This document shows positions 24,597-32,499 of a DNA stretch of 64,000 nt, in pieces. Below the pieces are notes generated by a model, which had not been told where the DNA came from, ran no database searches, and worked only from the letters and a program-made list of their open reading frames with translations. Where the stretch lies: the NCBI GenBank assembly GCA_028277725.1, contig JANQFX010000088.1:19911-83910 (forward strand), given 5' to 3'. This stretch comes from Thiohalocapsa sp. (lineage in GTDB: Bacteria > Pseudomonadota > Gammaproteobacteria > Chromatiales > Chromatiaceae). Made by a program: the position numbers and the translations under genes. How positions within the stretch are numbered: position 1 is the stretch's first letter; the number at the start of each line of letters is the position of its first letter.

Positions 24597-25715
24597 ATGC
24601 AGGGCATGCACCAGATCGGTTTCACGCCAGCGGCACGTTTCCTGCTCGTGGCCGGGGCCTTCGTGGTGGTCGTGGCGGGATTGAAGTCCGCGTCCAACCT
24701 GGTCACGCCCTTCCTTCTGGCGGTATTCATCGCCGTGCTGGTAGTACCACCCATGCAGGCCATGCGCCGCTGGGGCCTGCCCACGTGGGTGGCCATGCTG
24801 ATCGTGGTCGGCACCTTGGCCGCCGTCGGCGCCGGCATCGTGGCCCTGTTCACCGGCTCACTGAACGCCTTCAACGCCAACCTGCCCGATTATCAGATGC
24901 GGCTGCGCTCGCTGATCGGCGAGTTCGTCACCTGGCTCGACGCCGAGGGCGTACCCATCTCCCGGGATACGCTGAACTCCCTGTTCGACCCGGCGCGCAT
25001 TTTCGGCTTCGCGAGCAACCTCGTACGCGGTCTAGGGGGCATTCTGACCAACGCCTTCCTGATCCTGCTGACGGTGGTCTTCATCCTGCTCGAGGCCAAC
25101 AGCCTGCCGCGGAAGCTCCGGGTTGCCCTGCCCTCGCCCGACGCCTCGCTGGCGCGGCTCGCAGAGGTGATGCAGACCATTAATCGCTACATGTTCATCA
25201 AGGCCTGCACCAGCCTGGTGACCGGCCTCGTGATCTGGGCCTGGCTCAAATCCCTGGGTGTGGATTTCCCGGCCATGTGGGGCATGGTCGCTTTCCTGCT
25301 CAACTTTGTGCCCACCATCGGTTCCATCATCGCCGCTGTGCCTGCGGTGCTGCTGGCGTTGGTGCAGTTGGGGCTGGAGACGGCGCTGATGGCCACGGCC
25401 GGCTTCATGGTGGTCAATGTCGCCATGGGCAACGTCATCGAGCCCCGCGTCATGGGCAAGGGGCTGGGCTTGTCGACGTTGGTCGTCTTCCTGTCCCTGG
25501 TGTTCTGGGGCTGGGTGCTCGGGCCGGCGGGAATGTTCCTGTCGGTGCCGTTGACCATGGCGCTCAAGATCGCCTTCGGTGCCAATCCCCAAACCTATCC
25601 CATCGCGATTCTGCTCGGCCCCGCCGGCGAGGCCCAGGCCGCCCGGCCCGCCGACCAGGCAACTTTGCCTGGCCGGGCGGCGGAGCAACACCCGCATCGG
25701 GAACAGAACGGATGA
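24597..25715 (+). CDS. AI-2E family transporter (PerM/YdgG type)
   Basis: A 372-residue protein with about eight membrane spans in the characteristic order: an N-terminal pair, a soluble insert (about 90-150), then the rest. Signature stretches include FAVVPP-like VLVVPPMQAMRRWG near 50, LNFVPTIGSIIA near 238 and a C-terminal SLVFWGWVLGPAGMFLSVPL. Despite the name, most members have no proven link to autoinducer-2; some are Na+/H+ antiporters or small-molecule exporters. It is followed at 8 bases by DUF3301. Confidence 0.85.
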   Translation: MQGMHQIGFTPAARFLLVAGAFVVVVAGLKSASNLVTPFLLAVFIAVLVVPPMQAMRRWGLPTWVAMLIVVGTLAAVGAGIVALFTGSLNAFNANLPDYQMRLRSLIGEFVTWLDAEGVPISRDTLNSLFDPARIFGFASNLVRGLGGILTNAFLILLTVVFILLEANSLPRKLRVALPSPDASLARLAEVMQTINRYMFIKACTSLVTGLVIWAWLKSLGVDFPAMWGMVAFLLNFVPTIGSIIAAVPAVLLALVQLGLETALMATAGFMVVNVAMGNVIEPRVMGKGLGLSTLVVFLSLVFWGWVLGPAGMFLSVPLTMALKIAFGANPQTYPIAILLGPAGEAQAARPADQATLPGRAAEQHPHREQNG

Positions 25716-25722
25716 CCAACGT

Positions 25723-26061
25723 ATGAACAGCGAGGGCTTGATCGGACTCTTGGTCCTGCTGATCGCTGGTTGGCTCACCTTGTCGACGCTACAGGCCCGC
25801 GAGCGGGCGCTGGCCCACGCCAGACGCGCCTGCGAGCGGGTCGGGGTGCAGCTGTTGGATCAAACCGTCGCGCTCCGCGCGACGCGCCTGTGCTGGACCC
25901 ACCAGGGCCTGCGACTGAGACGGACCTACGGCTTCGAGTTCAGTGAGGCGGGTGTGGAACGCCGCCTTGGCCGGATCGTGCTGGTCGGGATGGTCCTGGA
26001 GAGCCTGCGCTTAGAGACCCCGGACCCGACGGCGTCGGAAGACGCGCGACCGCCTATTTGA
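25723..26061 (+). CDS. DUF3301 family protein
   Basis: A 112-residue protein with one N-terminal membrane span (about residues 5-20) and a cytoplasmic domain containing ARRACERVGVQLLDQTVAL and GLRLRRTYGFEFS, which fit DUF3301, a gammaproteobacterial family of unknown role. Its end overlaps the end of sspB on the other strand by 8 bases. Confidence 0.8.
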   Translation: MNSEGLIGLLVLLIAGWLTLSTLQARERALAHARRACERVGVQLLDQTVALRATRLCWTHQGLRLRRTYGFEFSEAGVERRLGRIVLVGMVLESLRLETPDPTASEDARPPI

Positions 26062-26470
26062 CCACCCGCAGGGCAGGGCGCGAGGGCTTCTTCGCGTCGT
26101 CCTCGGTGTTGCCCGTATCGACGCTGAATCGGTCGTCGGTCTGGGCCGATTCCTCCTCAGGATCATCCTCCGCGAACAGCATGCCGTCCGCGGTTTCCTT
26201 GGACAGCAGGCCGATGACCGCCTGCGGCGACATCTCGACCTCCATGGCCCGACCGCCGAAGCGCGCCGAGAAGCGGATCATGTCGTTGCCGATGGCGAGT
26301 TCCTGTACGGCCATGGGGGAGATGTTGAGGATGATGCGCCCGTCCTCGACGAACTGACCGGGGACCACCGCCGAGGGGTGCTCGGCATCCACCCAGAGGT
26401 GCGGCGTCATATCGTTGTCCACGATCCACTCGTACACGGCACGCAGCAGATAGGGGCGTTTCGAGGTCAT
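26054..26470 (-). CDS. sspB: ClpXP protease specificity-enhancing factor SspB
   Basis: Adaptor that brings ssrA-tagged and other substrates to ClpXP. The 138-residue protein has the SspB domain (about 1-100: RPYLLRAVYEWIVDNDMTPH, then NISPMAVQELAIGNDMIRFSARFGG), an acidic linker, and a C-terminal ClpX-binding tail PALRVVK. All three parts are present, so it should work. It lies 69 bases after sspA, the usual order. Confidence 0.95.
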   Translation of the reverse strand: MTSKRPYLLRAVYEWIVDNDMTPHLWVDAEHPSAVVPGQFVEDGRIILNISPMAVQELAIGNDMIRFSARFGGRAMEVEMSPQAVIGLLSKETADGMLFAEDDPEEESAQTDDRFSVDTGNTEDDAKKPSRPALRVVK

Positions 26471-26539
26471 GCGCTTCAGCCTCAGTACACTGGGGCCGGC
26501 ACCGGGTGCAACGGATGGGCTGCCGGCAAGGATACGGGA

Positions 26540-27145
26540 TCAAGCGAGATCGGAGACCATCTCGCGCTCGGCATCGGACAAGCTACGCCGGAACGAGGGC
26601 CACTCGAAGATCCGCGCCTGATACTCAGTGACCTGGGCCGCGGACGCAGGCAACTCGACGCCGAGCTTCGGCAGCCGCCACAGCATGGGCGCAACGCAGC
26701 AGTCGACTAGGGAGAATTCATCGCTCATGAAGAACGGATGGGCACCGAAAATGGCCGCGGAGCTGGTCAGGCTATCCCGTAACTCGTCACGCGCCGCCTC
26801 GGACTCGTCCGCATCGCCATGCACAATGCGGCCCATCAGGCTGTACCAGTCGCGGTCGACGCGATACATGAACAGCCGTGCATTGGCCCGTGCAACCGGA
26901 TCCACCGGCAGCAGCGGGGGGTGCGGGAAGCGCTCGTCGAGGTATTCCATGATGATCTGCGACTCGTACAGGCGCAGGTCCCGGTCCACCAGGGTGGGCA
27001 CCGTGGCGTAGGGATTGGCCTCGAGCACCTGCTCGGGCAGATCCGTCGCGTCGACGTCCACGACGTCGATGCTGATCTTCTTTTCTGCCAACACCATGCG
27101 CACGCGGTGGCAGTAGGGACATGTCGGGTCGGAAAAGAGCGTCAT
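26540..27145 (-). CDS. sspA: Stringent starvation protein A
   Basis: A glutathione-transferase-fold protein that binds RNA polymerase and alters transcription in stationary phase and stress. The 201 residues begin MTLFSDPTCPYCHRVRM, with a CPYC pair where E. coli SspA has none, a thioredoxin-fold N-domain and an all-helical C-domain. AAGG lies upstream of the ATG. It follows petC with a gap of 387 bases, so it probably also has its own promoter. Confidence 0.95.
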   Translation of the reverse strand: MTLFSDPTCPYCHRVRMVLAEKKISIDVVDVDATDLPEQVLEANPYATVPTLVDRDLRLYESQIIMEYLDERFPHPPLLPVDPVARANARLFMYRVDRDWYSLMGRIVHGDADESEAARDELRDSLTSSAAIFGAHPFFMSDEFSLVDCCVAPMLWRLPKLGVELPASAAQVTEYQARIFEWPSFRRSLSDAEREMVSDLA

Positions 27146-27532
27146 GACACCTTAAACACTCGGCTACTGAACACTGGAACGCACCCCCGACGCTTTGCGG
27201 GCAGCGGGCCAGCGAGGGGCCAAGACCGGACACGGAGCGCTCCCGCCTCAGCGCCGCTTGGCAACGGCATCGCCAGCATGGCGAAGCGGATAGCATACAC
27301 CCATTCGGCGCATACCGGTTTGAGGCTCCCTAAGGATCGAACTCCGCCCGACGACTGCGCCGGACCGATACCCGGAAATGGAGAACGCCCGCATCGTATC
27401 CGCTGCCTCCTGGCACCGGCCCGATGCGGGCGTGGTGGTCGCTTATCGGCGACGCTTCACCGGCGACTCATCACCGGTGTCCAAGACTCCACCCGGCGCC
27501 AGTACGGCACCGACCAACGCACGGGCGAGTCA
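27146..27532. other. Intergenic region between petC and sspA
   Basis: 387 bases with no gene. A short palindrome, CACCGGTG, occurs near 27470-27480. The length suggests an end for the pet transcript and a separate promoter for sspA, but no terminator with a T run is visible. Confidence 0.35.
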
Positions 27533-28273
27533 TCAGTGCACGTCCTTCCAAAACTCCTTTTTCAGATAGTACGCCAGGATGAACATCAAGCCCAGGAACA
27601 GCAGCACGTACAGGCCAAGGCTGCGACGCTCTAGCTGATAGGGCTCGCCGACGTAGGTGAGGAAGTTGGTGATGTCCCGCACCATGTTGTCGTATTCCTC
27701 GACCGTCAGTTCTCCCGGCTCCACCAGTTCCAGCCCGACGACGTGCTGTGGTCCGGTCTCGTGGCCGTGTCCGCCTGCGTAGATCGGCTTCTGGATGCCC
27801 TGCAGGTTGATCAGCGCATGCGGCATGCCGACGTCCGGGAAGATGCTGTTGTTTACCCCGTACGGACGACTGTCATCCACGTAGTAGGACTTGAGATAGC
27901 TGTAGACCCAGTCCGGCTCGCGCCATCGGGTGACCAGGCTCAGGTCCGGAATCGCTGTACCAAACCACTGCTCGCCGTCTTCCTCGCGCAGTGCGTTGGT
28001 CATGAGATCGCCCGGCTTCGCGTCGCCGAAGATGAGGTTCTCCTGCAGCTCGTCTTCTGGGATGCCGAGGTCCGCGGCCATGCGGTTGTAGCGCATGTAT
28101 TGAAGAGAGTGGCAGCCCATACAGTAGTGGGTGAAGTACTTGGCTCCGCGCTGCAGCGACGCCTTGTCCTTCAAATCGATATTGGCGGGCTCCAGCGCCG
28201 GACCGTGGCCACCGGCGGCACCGGCGGTGAACGGCAGCAGGATTAGGGCGCCTGCGATCAGAAACTTCTTCAT
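27533..28273 (-). CDS. petC: Cytochrome c1 of the bc1 complex
   Basis: A 246-residue membrane-anchored c-type cytochrome that takes electrons from the Rieske protein. Signal peptide about 1-20, heme site CMGCH at residues 51-55, a large periplasmic domain and a C-terminal anchor span at about 220-240 (GLYVLLFLGLMFILAYYL) ending KKEFWKDVH. The start overlaps the petB stop by 4 bases. Standalone c1, not fused to cytochrome b. Confidence 0.95.
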   Translation of the reverse strand: MKKFLIAGALILLPFTAGAAGGHGPALEPANIDLKDKASLQRGAKYFTHYCMGCHSLQYMRYNRMAADLGIPEDELQENLIFGDAKPGDLMTNALREEDGEQWFGTAIPDLSLVTRWREPDWVYSYLKSYYVDDSRPYGVNNSIFPDVGMPHALINLQGIQKPIYAGGHGHETGPQHVVGLELVEPGELTVEEYDNMVRDITNFLTYVGEPYQLERRSLGLYVLLFLGLMFILAYYLKKEFWKDVH

Positions 28274-29541
28274 GCGGTCACCCTCTCCGGCACGGGCTTG
28301 GTCTTCTCGAGTTTGGTGTAGATCGGCATCAGTAAGAAGAAGGCGAAGTACACGACGGTGAAGATCTGCGACAGCAGCGTGTAGAGGTCCGACGCCGGCT
28401 GCAGGCCCAGGTAGGCCAGCACCACGAAGGACACGACGAACGACGCCAGGAAGAAGCGCGATAGGTTGCCCTTGTAGCGCATCGAGCGCACGGGGCTCCG
28501 ATCCAGCCACGGCAGCAAAAACATGATCAGGATGGCGCCGAACATGACCACGACGCCGGGGAACTGCGAACCGGCGATGGGCGGCACCGCGCGAAGCATC
28601 GCGTAGTACGGCGTGAAGTACCAGACAGGTGCGATGTGCTCCGGCGTCTTCAGCGGGTCAGCCGGCTGGAAGTTGGGCGCTTCCAGGAACAACCCGCCCA
28701 TTTCCGGCGCGTAGAACATGACCAGGGAGAAGATCGCGGCAAATACAACCAGCCCCATCACGTCCTTGACCGTGTAATAGGGATGGAACGGGATACCGTC
28801 GGCGGGTGCCGTCGCACTCCACTTGTTGCCTTTCGGACCCTTCTTGATTTCGATACCGTCCGGGTTGGTCGAACCGACGGTGTGCAGCGCGACGATGTGC
28901 AGAAACACCAACGCAGCGATAACGAACGGCAGCAAGAAGTGGAACGCGAAAAAGCGGTTCAGGGTCGTGTCGGAGATGACGTAGTCACCACGGACCCAGG
29001 TGGACAAGCCCTCGCCGACGCCGGGTACGGCTGCGAAGAGGTTGACGATGACCTGCGCACCCCAGTAGGACATCTGTCCCCAGGGCAACAGGTAGCCGAA
29101 GAAGGCGGTGGCCATCATCGCCAGGTAGATGATCACGCCGATGATCCATAGAAGCTCGCGCGGGTTCTTGTAGGAGCCCCACATCAGGCCGCGGAACATG
29201 TGCAGATAGACCAGGATGAAGAAGAACGACGCCCCGGTGGAGTGCATGTAGCGGATCAGCCAGCCCCAGTTGACGTCGCGCATGATGTACTCGACCGACG
29301 CGAAGGCCTCGGCCGCGGAAGGCTTGTAGGACATCGCCAGCCAGAGACCGGTAACGATCTGCAGAACTAGGACGACCAGCGCCAGAGAGCCGAAGAAGGA
29401 CCAGAAGCCCATGTTCTTCGGTGCGTAGTACTGGGCGAGGTGGTCGTTCCAGACCGACATCACCGGGAAGCGCTTATCCAGCCAGCCGACAAGACCTCCT
29501 GGGGCCGGCGCGGCAGCAGATGCTGTGGTATCAGAACTCAT
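28270..29541 (-). CDS. petB: Cytochrome b of the bc1 complex
   Basis: A 423-residue integral membrane protein that holds both hemes b and the quinol oxidation and quinone reduction sites. About eight spans can be counted. The quinol-site motif is present as PEHIAPVWYFTPYYAML, and paired histidines lie in the second and fourth spans (HSTGASFFF; FHFLLPF with HIVALH). It starts at 29541, sharing a base with the petA stop, and overlaps petC by 4 bases. Confidence 0.95.
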   Translation of the reverse strand: MSSDTTASAAAPAPGGLVGWLDKRFPVMSVWNDHLAQYYAPKNMGFWSFFGSLALVVLVLQIVTGLWLAMSYKPSAAEAFASVEYIMRDVNWGWLIRYMHSTGASFFFILVYLHMFRGLMWGSYKNPRELLWIIGVIIYLAMMATAFFGYLLPWGQMSYWGAQVIVNLFAAVPGVGEGLSTWVRGDYVISDTTLNRFFAFHFLLPFVIAALVFLHIVALHTVGSTNPDGIEIKKGPKGNKWSATAPADGIPFHPYYTVKDVMGLVVFAAIFSLVMFYAPEMGGLFLEAPNFQPADPLKTPEHIAPVWYFTPYYAMLRAVPPIAGSQFPGVVVMFGAILIMFLLPWLDRSPVRSMRYKGNLSRFFLASFVVSFVVLAYLGLQPASDLYTLLSQIFTVVYFAFFLLMPIYTKLEKTKPVPERVTA

Positions 29542-30134
29542 CAGGCCACTCCATCATCTTCGCCGACGAGAATGGTATTCTCGTCAAGATATTTGTGTTT
29601 CGGTATCACCAAGTTGGTCGGTGCGGGCACACCCTTGAAGACACGACCGGCCAAATCGAACTTGGAGCCATGGCAGGGGCAGAACCAGCCGCCCTTCCAA
29701 TCGGCGCCCATGTCGTCCGGCGCGAACTCGGGCCGGTAGGTCGGCGAGCAGCCCAGGTGCGTGCAGATGCCGATGGCCACGAAGTACTGCGGCTTGATCG
29801 AGCGCGTCGGGTTGGCGCAATACTCGGGCTGCTGCGGCACTGTCGAACCCGGATCCGTCAACTTGGGATCGTTCTGCGGCAGCGCATCGAGCATCTCCGG
29901 CGTCCGGTTGACGACCCAGATCGGCTGCCCGCGGTATTTGACGAGCAACAGCGCGCCTGGTTCCAGCTTGCTGACGTCGGCTTTCACCGGGGCGCCGGCG
30001 GCTCGGGCCTTGGCGCTCGGATTCATGGAGGAGATAAAGGGCACGGCGATGAAGCCTGCGCCAACCGCGCCCAACGCGCTGGTTGCCGCGATGAGCGTGC
30101 GCCTGCGCTTTTGATCCACACCTTGTGCGTTCAT
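29541..30134 (-). CDS. petA: Rieske iron-sulfur protein of the bc1 complex
   Basis: A 197-residue protein with a Tat-like N-terminal anchor (RRRTLIAATSALGAVGAG) and a 2Fe-2S domain. The cluster ligands are in CTHLGC and CPCHGS, with the two extra cysteines of the disulfide also in place. It transfers electrons from ubiquinol to cytochrome c1. First gene of petABC; a possible promoter lies about 110-150 bases upstream. Confidence 0.95.
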   Translation of the reverse strand: MNAQGVDQKRRRTLIAATSALGAVGAGFIAVPFISSMNPSAKARAAGAPVKADVSKLEPGALLLVKYRGQPIWVVNRTPEMLDALPQNDPKLTDPGSTVPQQPEYCANPTRSIKPQYFVAIGICTHLGCSPTYRPEFAPDDMGADWKGGWFCPCHGSKFDLAGRVFKGVPAPTNLVIPKHKYLDENTILVGEDDGVA

Positions 30135-30451
30135 TTGTCTGGTCGACCCCGGCTAGGCCCGACGTGCGTTGTTCCCGGACAAAACCCCGGTCTGCCGGCA
30201 CATCAGGCGGCAAAAAAACTCAGAATATTGGGAAGCTCTTCTCGACGGATCGCCCATTGTCGTTGAACGATCCTCATCGGGTCAAGGATGCCACGCATTC
30301 GATGCGGTTTTCGCAACAGACGCACGAGCAACCAAAGCCCCTCCGAAAGAGACTCCCAGTAAAGAGAAAAGTGCACCATCGGACGACGACAAAGCGCAAT
30401 ACCCTTGAAAAAATCGGGACTTAAAGGCAGGCCTTCGCGCCCGCCGCGATC
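30135..30451. other. A+T-richer intergenic region between petA and the NIF3-like gene
   Basis: 317 bases, clearly poorer in G+C than the flanks, with several A runs. The plus strand has an open frame from a TTG at 30169 to 30408 (79 codons) whose C-terminus is a Lys/Ser/Asp-rich tail. There is no ribosome site, and codon use is unlike the neighbours, so I do not call it a gene. The minus strand has a candidate petA promoter. Confidence 0.4.
30256..30285 (-). promoter_or_regulatory. Candidate sigma70 promoter for petABC
   Basis: On the minus strand TTGACC (30285-30280) is followed after 18 bases by GACAAT (30261-30256). The -35 box matches 5 of 6 and the -10 box 4 of 6. It would give a leader of about 115 bases before petA. 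Confidence 0.35.
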
Positions 30452-31204
30452 CTACGCCGGGTTGTCGAGGTCGATGAACCGGTGCTCGATGCCGAAGTGC
30501 TCCGCCAGGTGGGCACCCAGGGCCTGGACGCCGTAGCGTTCGGTGGCGTGGTGTCCCGCGGCGATGTAGTCGATGCCCAGCTCCCGTGCCTCGTGCACGG
30601 TCTGTTCCGAGACCTCGCCGCTCAGGTAGAGGTCGGCACCAAGCTCGGCGGCGCGGCCGATGTAGCGCTGCGCACCGCCTGTGCACCATGCGATGTGTTG
30701 TACCCGTCCCCCATGCACACCAGGCACATGCAGCGGCGCTCGGCCGAGCCGCTTGGCCACCAGGGCGGCGAACTCGGTGCCCGCGCGAGGCGCGGCCAGC
30801 CTGCCGAGCCAGATCAAGCCTTCGGCATCCGCGGGCGCGGGGTGCTCGATACCGAGCACCCGTGCCAGTTGGCGGTTGTTACCCAATTCCGGGTGTTTGT
30901 CGAGCGGGAGGTGATACGCGAGCAGGGCGAGGCCGTTGCCGAGCACAGCCCGCACGCGCCGTCCGTGCATGCCCACGAGCCGCGGATCATCACCCTTCCA
31001 GAACCAGCCGTGGTGGACCAGCAGCGCGTCCGCGTGCTCGGCGATGGCCGCGTCGATGAGGGCCCCACTTGCGGTGACGCCGGTGACGAGCCGCAATATC
31101 GGCCTGGTCCCTACGGCCTGCAAGCCATTGGGGCAGTAGTCGTCGATGATGGCGGCCGCGAGGAATTCGTCACAGTATGCCGCGAGCTCGGCGGAATCGA
31201 TCAT
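30452..31204 (-). CDS. NIF3-like dinuclear metal protein (YbgI type)
   Basis: A 250-residue protein of the NIF3/DUF34 family, which forms hexameric rings with two metals per subunit. Metal-binding motifs are DYCPNGLQAVG, ALLVHHGWFWKG, AYHLPLDKHPELGNN and GHHATERYG. The exact reaction is not settled; E. coli YbgI is linked to a cyclohydrolase-like activity and stress. The ATG at 31204 gives the normal start. In Pseudomonas a NIF3-like gene also lies beside algW, as here, divergent with 87 bases between. Confidence 0.9.
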   Translation of the reverse strand: MIDSAELAAYCDEFLAAAIIDDYCPNGLQAVGTRPILRLVTGVTASGALIDAAIAEHADALLVHHGWFWKGDDPRLVGMHGRRVRAVLGNGLALLAYHLPLDKHPELGNNRQLARVLGIEHPAPADAEGLIWLGRLAAPRAGTEFAALVAKRLGRAPLHVPGVHGGRVQHIAWCTGGAQRYIGRAAELGADLYLSGEVSEQTVHEARELGIDYIAAGHHATERYGVQALGAHLAEHFGIEHRFIDLDNPA

Positions 31205-31291
31205 GTTGACTGGAGTTAGCGTTTGTTTGCAGTGACTTTGCAGGCGCGTCCCGCGCATGCGCACAACCTGCCGAAATGCTAGCTTAGCCTC

Positions 31292-32473
31292 ATGTCCCGC
31301 CCGCTCACAATGTTGATGACCGGAGGCCTCGGCTTCGCCGCCGGGGCCGCGGCGGTGGTGTTCGTCCTGAGTCTGAGCGAGCCCGCCGCGGGGCCGACGA
31401 GCCGCTCTGCCCCGACCCCGGCCCAGCCGGCCTCCTTCGCCGACGCCGTCGAGCGCGCGGCGCCCTCGGTGCTGCGTATCTTCGGACGCCGCACCGCGGC
31501 TGAAGCCGTTCCTGCACCACCCGCCCCGTCCGCCTTCAACAGGGCGCCGCCCGTCAAGGCGCCACCCGGCCTGGACCGAGGCTCAGCGGTGGTCGTGTCG
31601 GCAGACGGACTACTGGTCACCAGCGCCCACCTCGTCGCCGCAGCAGACGCCATCGGCGTGGAAGTGCCGGAGCAAGGCATTGTCGATGCCGCTTTGGTCG
31701 GAATCGACCCCGCGACCGATCTCGCGGTCCTGCGCCTCGACGCGCCCCGCCCGCCTGCCATCGACATCGGCCATCCGAATCGGCTGCGTGTCGGCGACGT
31801 GGTGCTCGCCATCGGCAACCCCTTCGGCCTGGAGCGGACCGTGAGCCTCGGCATCGTCAGCGCCCTGGGCCGCACGCGGCTGGGGCTCACCGACATCGAG
31901 GACTTCATCCAGACCGATGCAGCCATCAATCCAGGCAATTCCGGGGGTGCCTTGATCGACGCCACGGGTCGGTTGGTCGGCATCAACACGGCCATCATGT
32001 CCGACAGCGGCTACTCGGAGGGCGTCGCCTTCGTCGTGCCGGCGGATCGTGTCATGCGGGTGGTCGAGGCCATCGCCCGCGAGGGCCATGTCGCCCGCGG
32101 CTGGATCGGCATCGGTGCCCGCACATTGGACGCCGAGCTCGCCCGGCGCTTCGGCGTGCGGGCGCCCGCGGGGGCATTCGTCACACGGGTGATCCAGGAC
32201 AGCCCAGCCGCGGCCGCGGACATCCGCGCCGGCGACGTCATCGTCAAGGCGGACGAACACCCGATCGCCTCATCACCGACGCTGCGCGAGGCCATCATCG
32301 CCGCCGGCTCCGGCAGGGAGATCCCGCTGGAACTCTGGCGCGGGAGCGAACGGCTATCGACCCGCGTGAGGACAAGCCTGAGGCCGGCCACCACGTCCTT
32401 CGCAACCGATGCAGCATTCACCGACGACTGCGCGTCCGATCCCATGCACCGCCCCGGGAAGGACGGCTGCTGA
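31292..32473 (+). CDS. algW: Membrane-anchored serine protease, DegS/AlgW type
   Basis: A periplasmic HtrA-family protease with one N-terminal anchor span (about residues 7-28), a trypsin-like domain with His113 (TSAHLV), Asp143 (ATDLAVL) and Ser217 (GNSGGAL), and a single PDZ domain at about 265-350. One PDZ and an uncleaved anchor fit DegS/AlgW, which cut anti-sigma factors such as RseA/MucA after envelope stress. No sigma or anti-sigma gene is in the window. The last 30 residues form an unusual tail with two cysteines. Confidence 0.9.
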   Translation: MSRPLTMLMTGGLGFAAGAAAVVFVLSLSEPAAGPTSRSAPTPAQPASFADAVERAAPSVLRIFGRRTAAEAVPAPPAPSAFNRAPPVKAPPGLDRGSAVVVSADGLLVTSAHLVAAADAIGVEVPEQGIVDAALVGIDPATDLAVLRLDAPRPPAIDIGHPNRLRVGDVVLAIGNPFGLERTVSLGIVSALGRTRLGLTDIEDFIQTDAAINPGNSGGALIDATGRLVGINTAIMSDSGYSEGVAFVVPADRVMRVVEAIAREGHVARGWIGIGARTLDAELARRFGVRAPAGAFVTRVIQDSPAAAADIRAGDVIVKADEHPIASSPTLREAIIAAGSGREIPLELWRGSERLSTRVRTSLRPATTSFATDAAFTDDCASDPMHRPGKDGC

Positions 32474-32499
32474 GCAAGGCGCGCAGACGACCTAGAACC

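Noticed and set aside
30169..30408. 79-codon plus-strand frame upstream of petA as a gene
   Set aside because: TTG start without a ribosome site, unlike codon use and overlap with a likely promoter; reported as a finding only.
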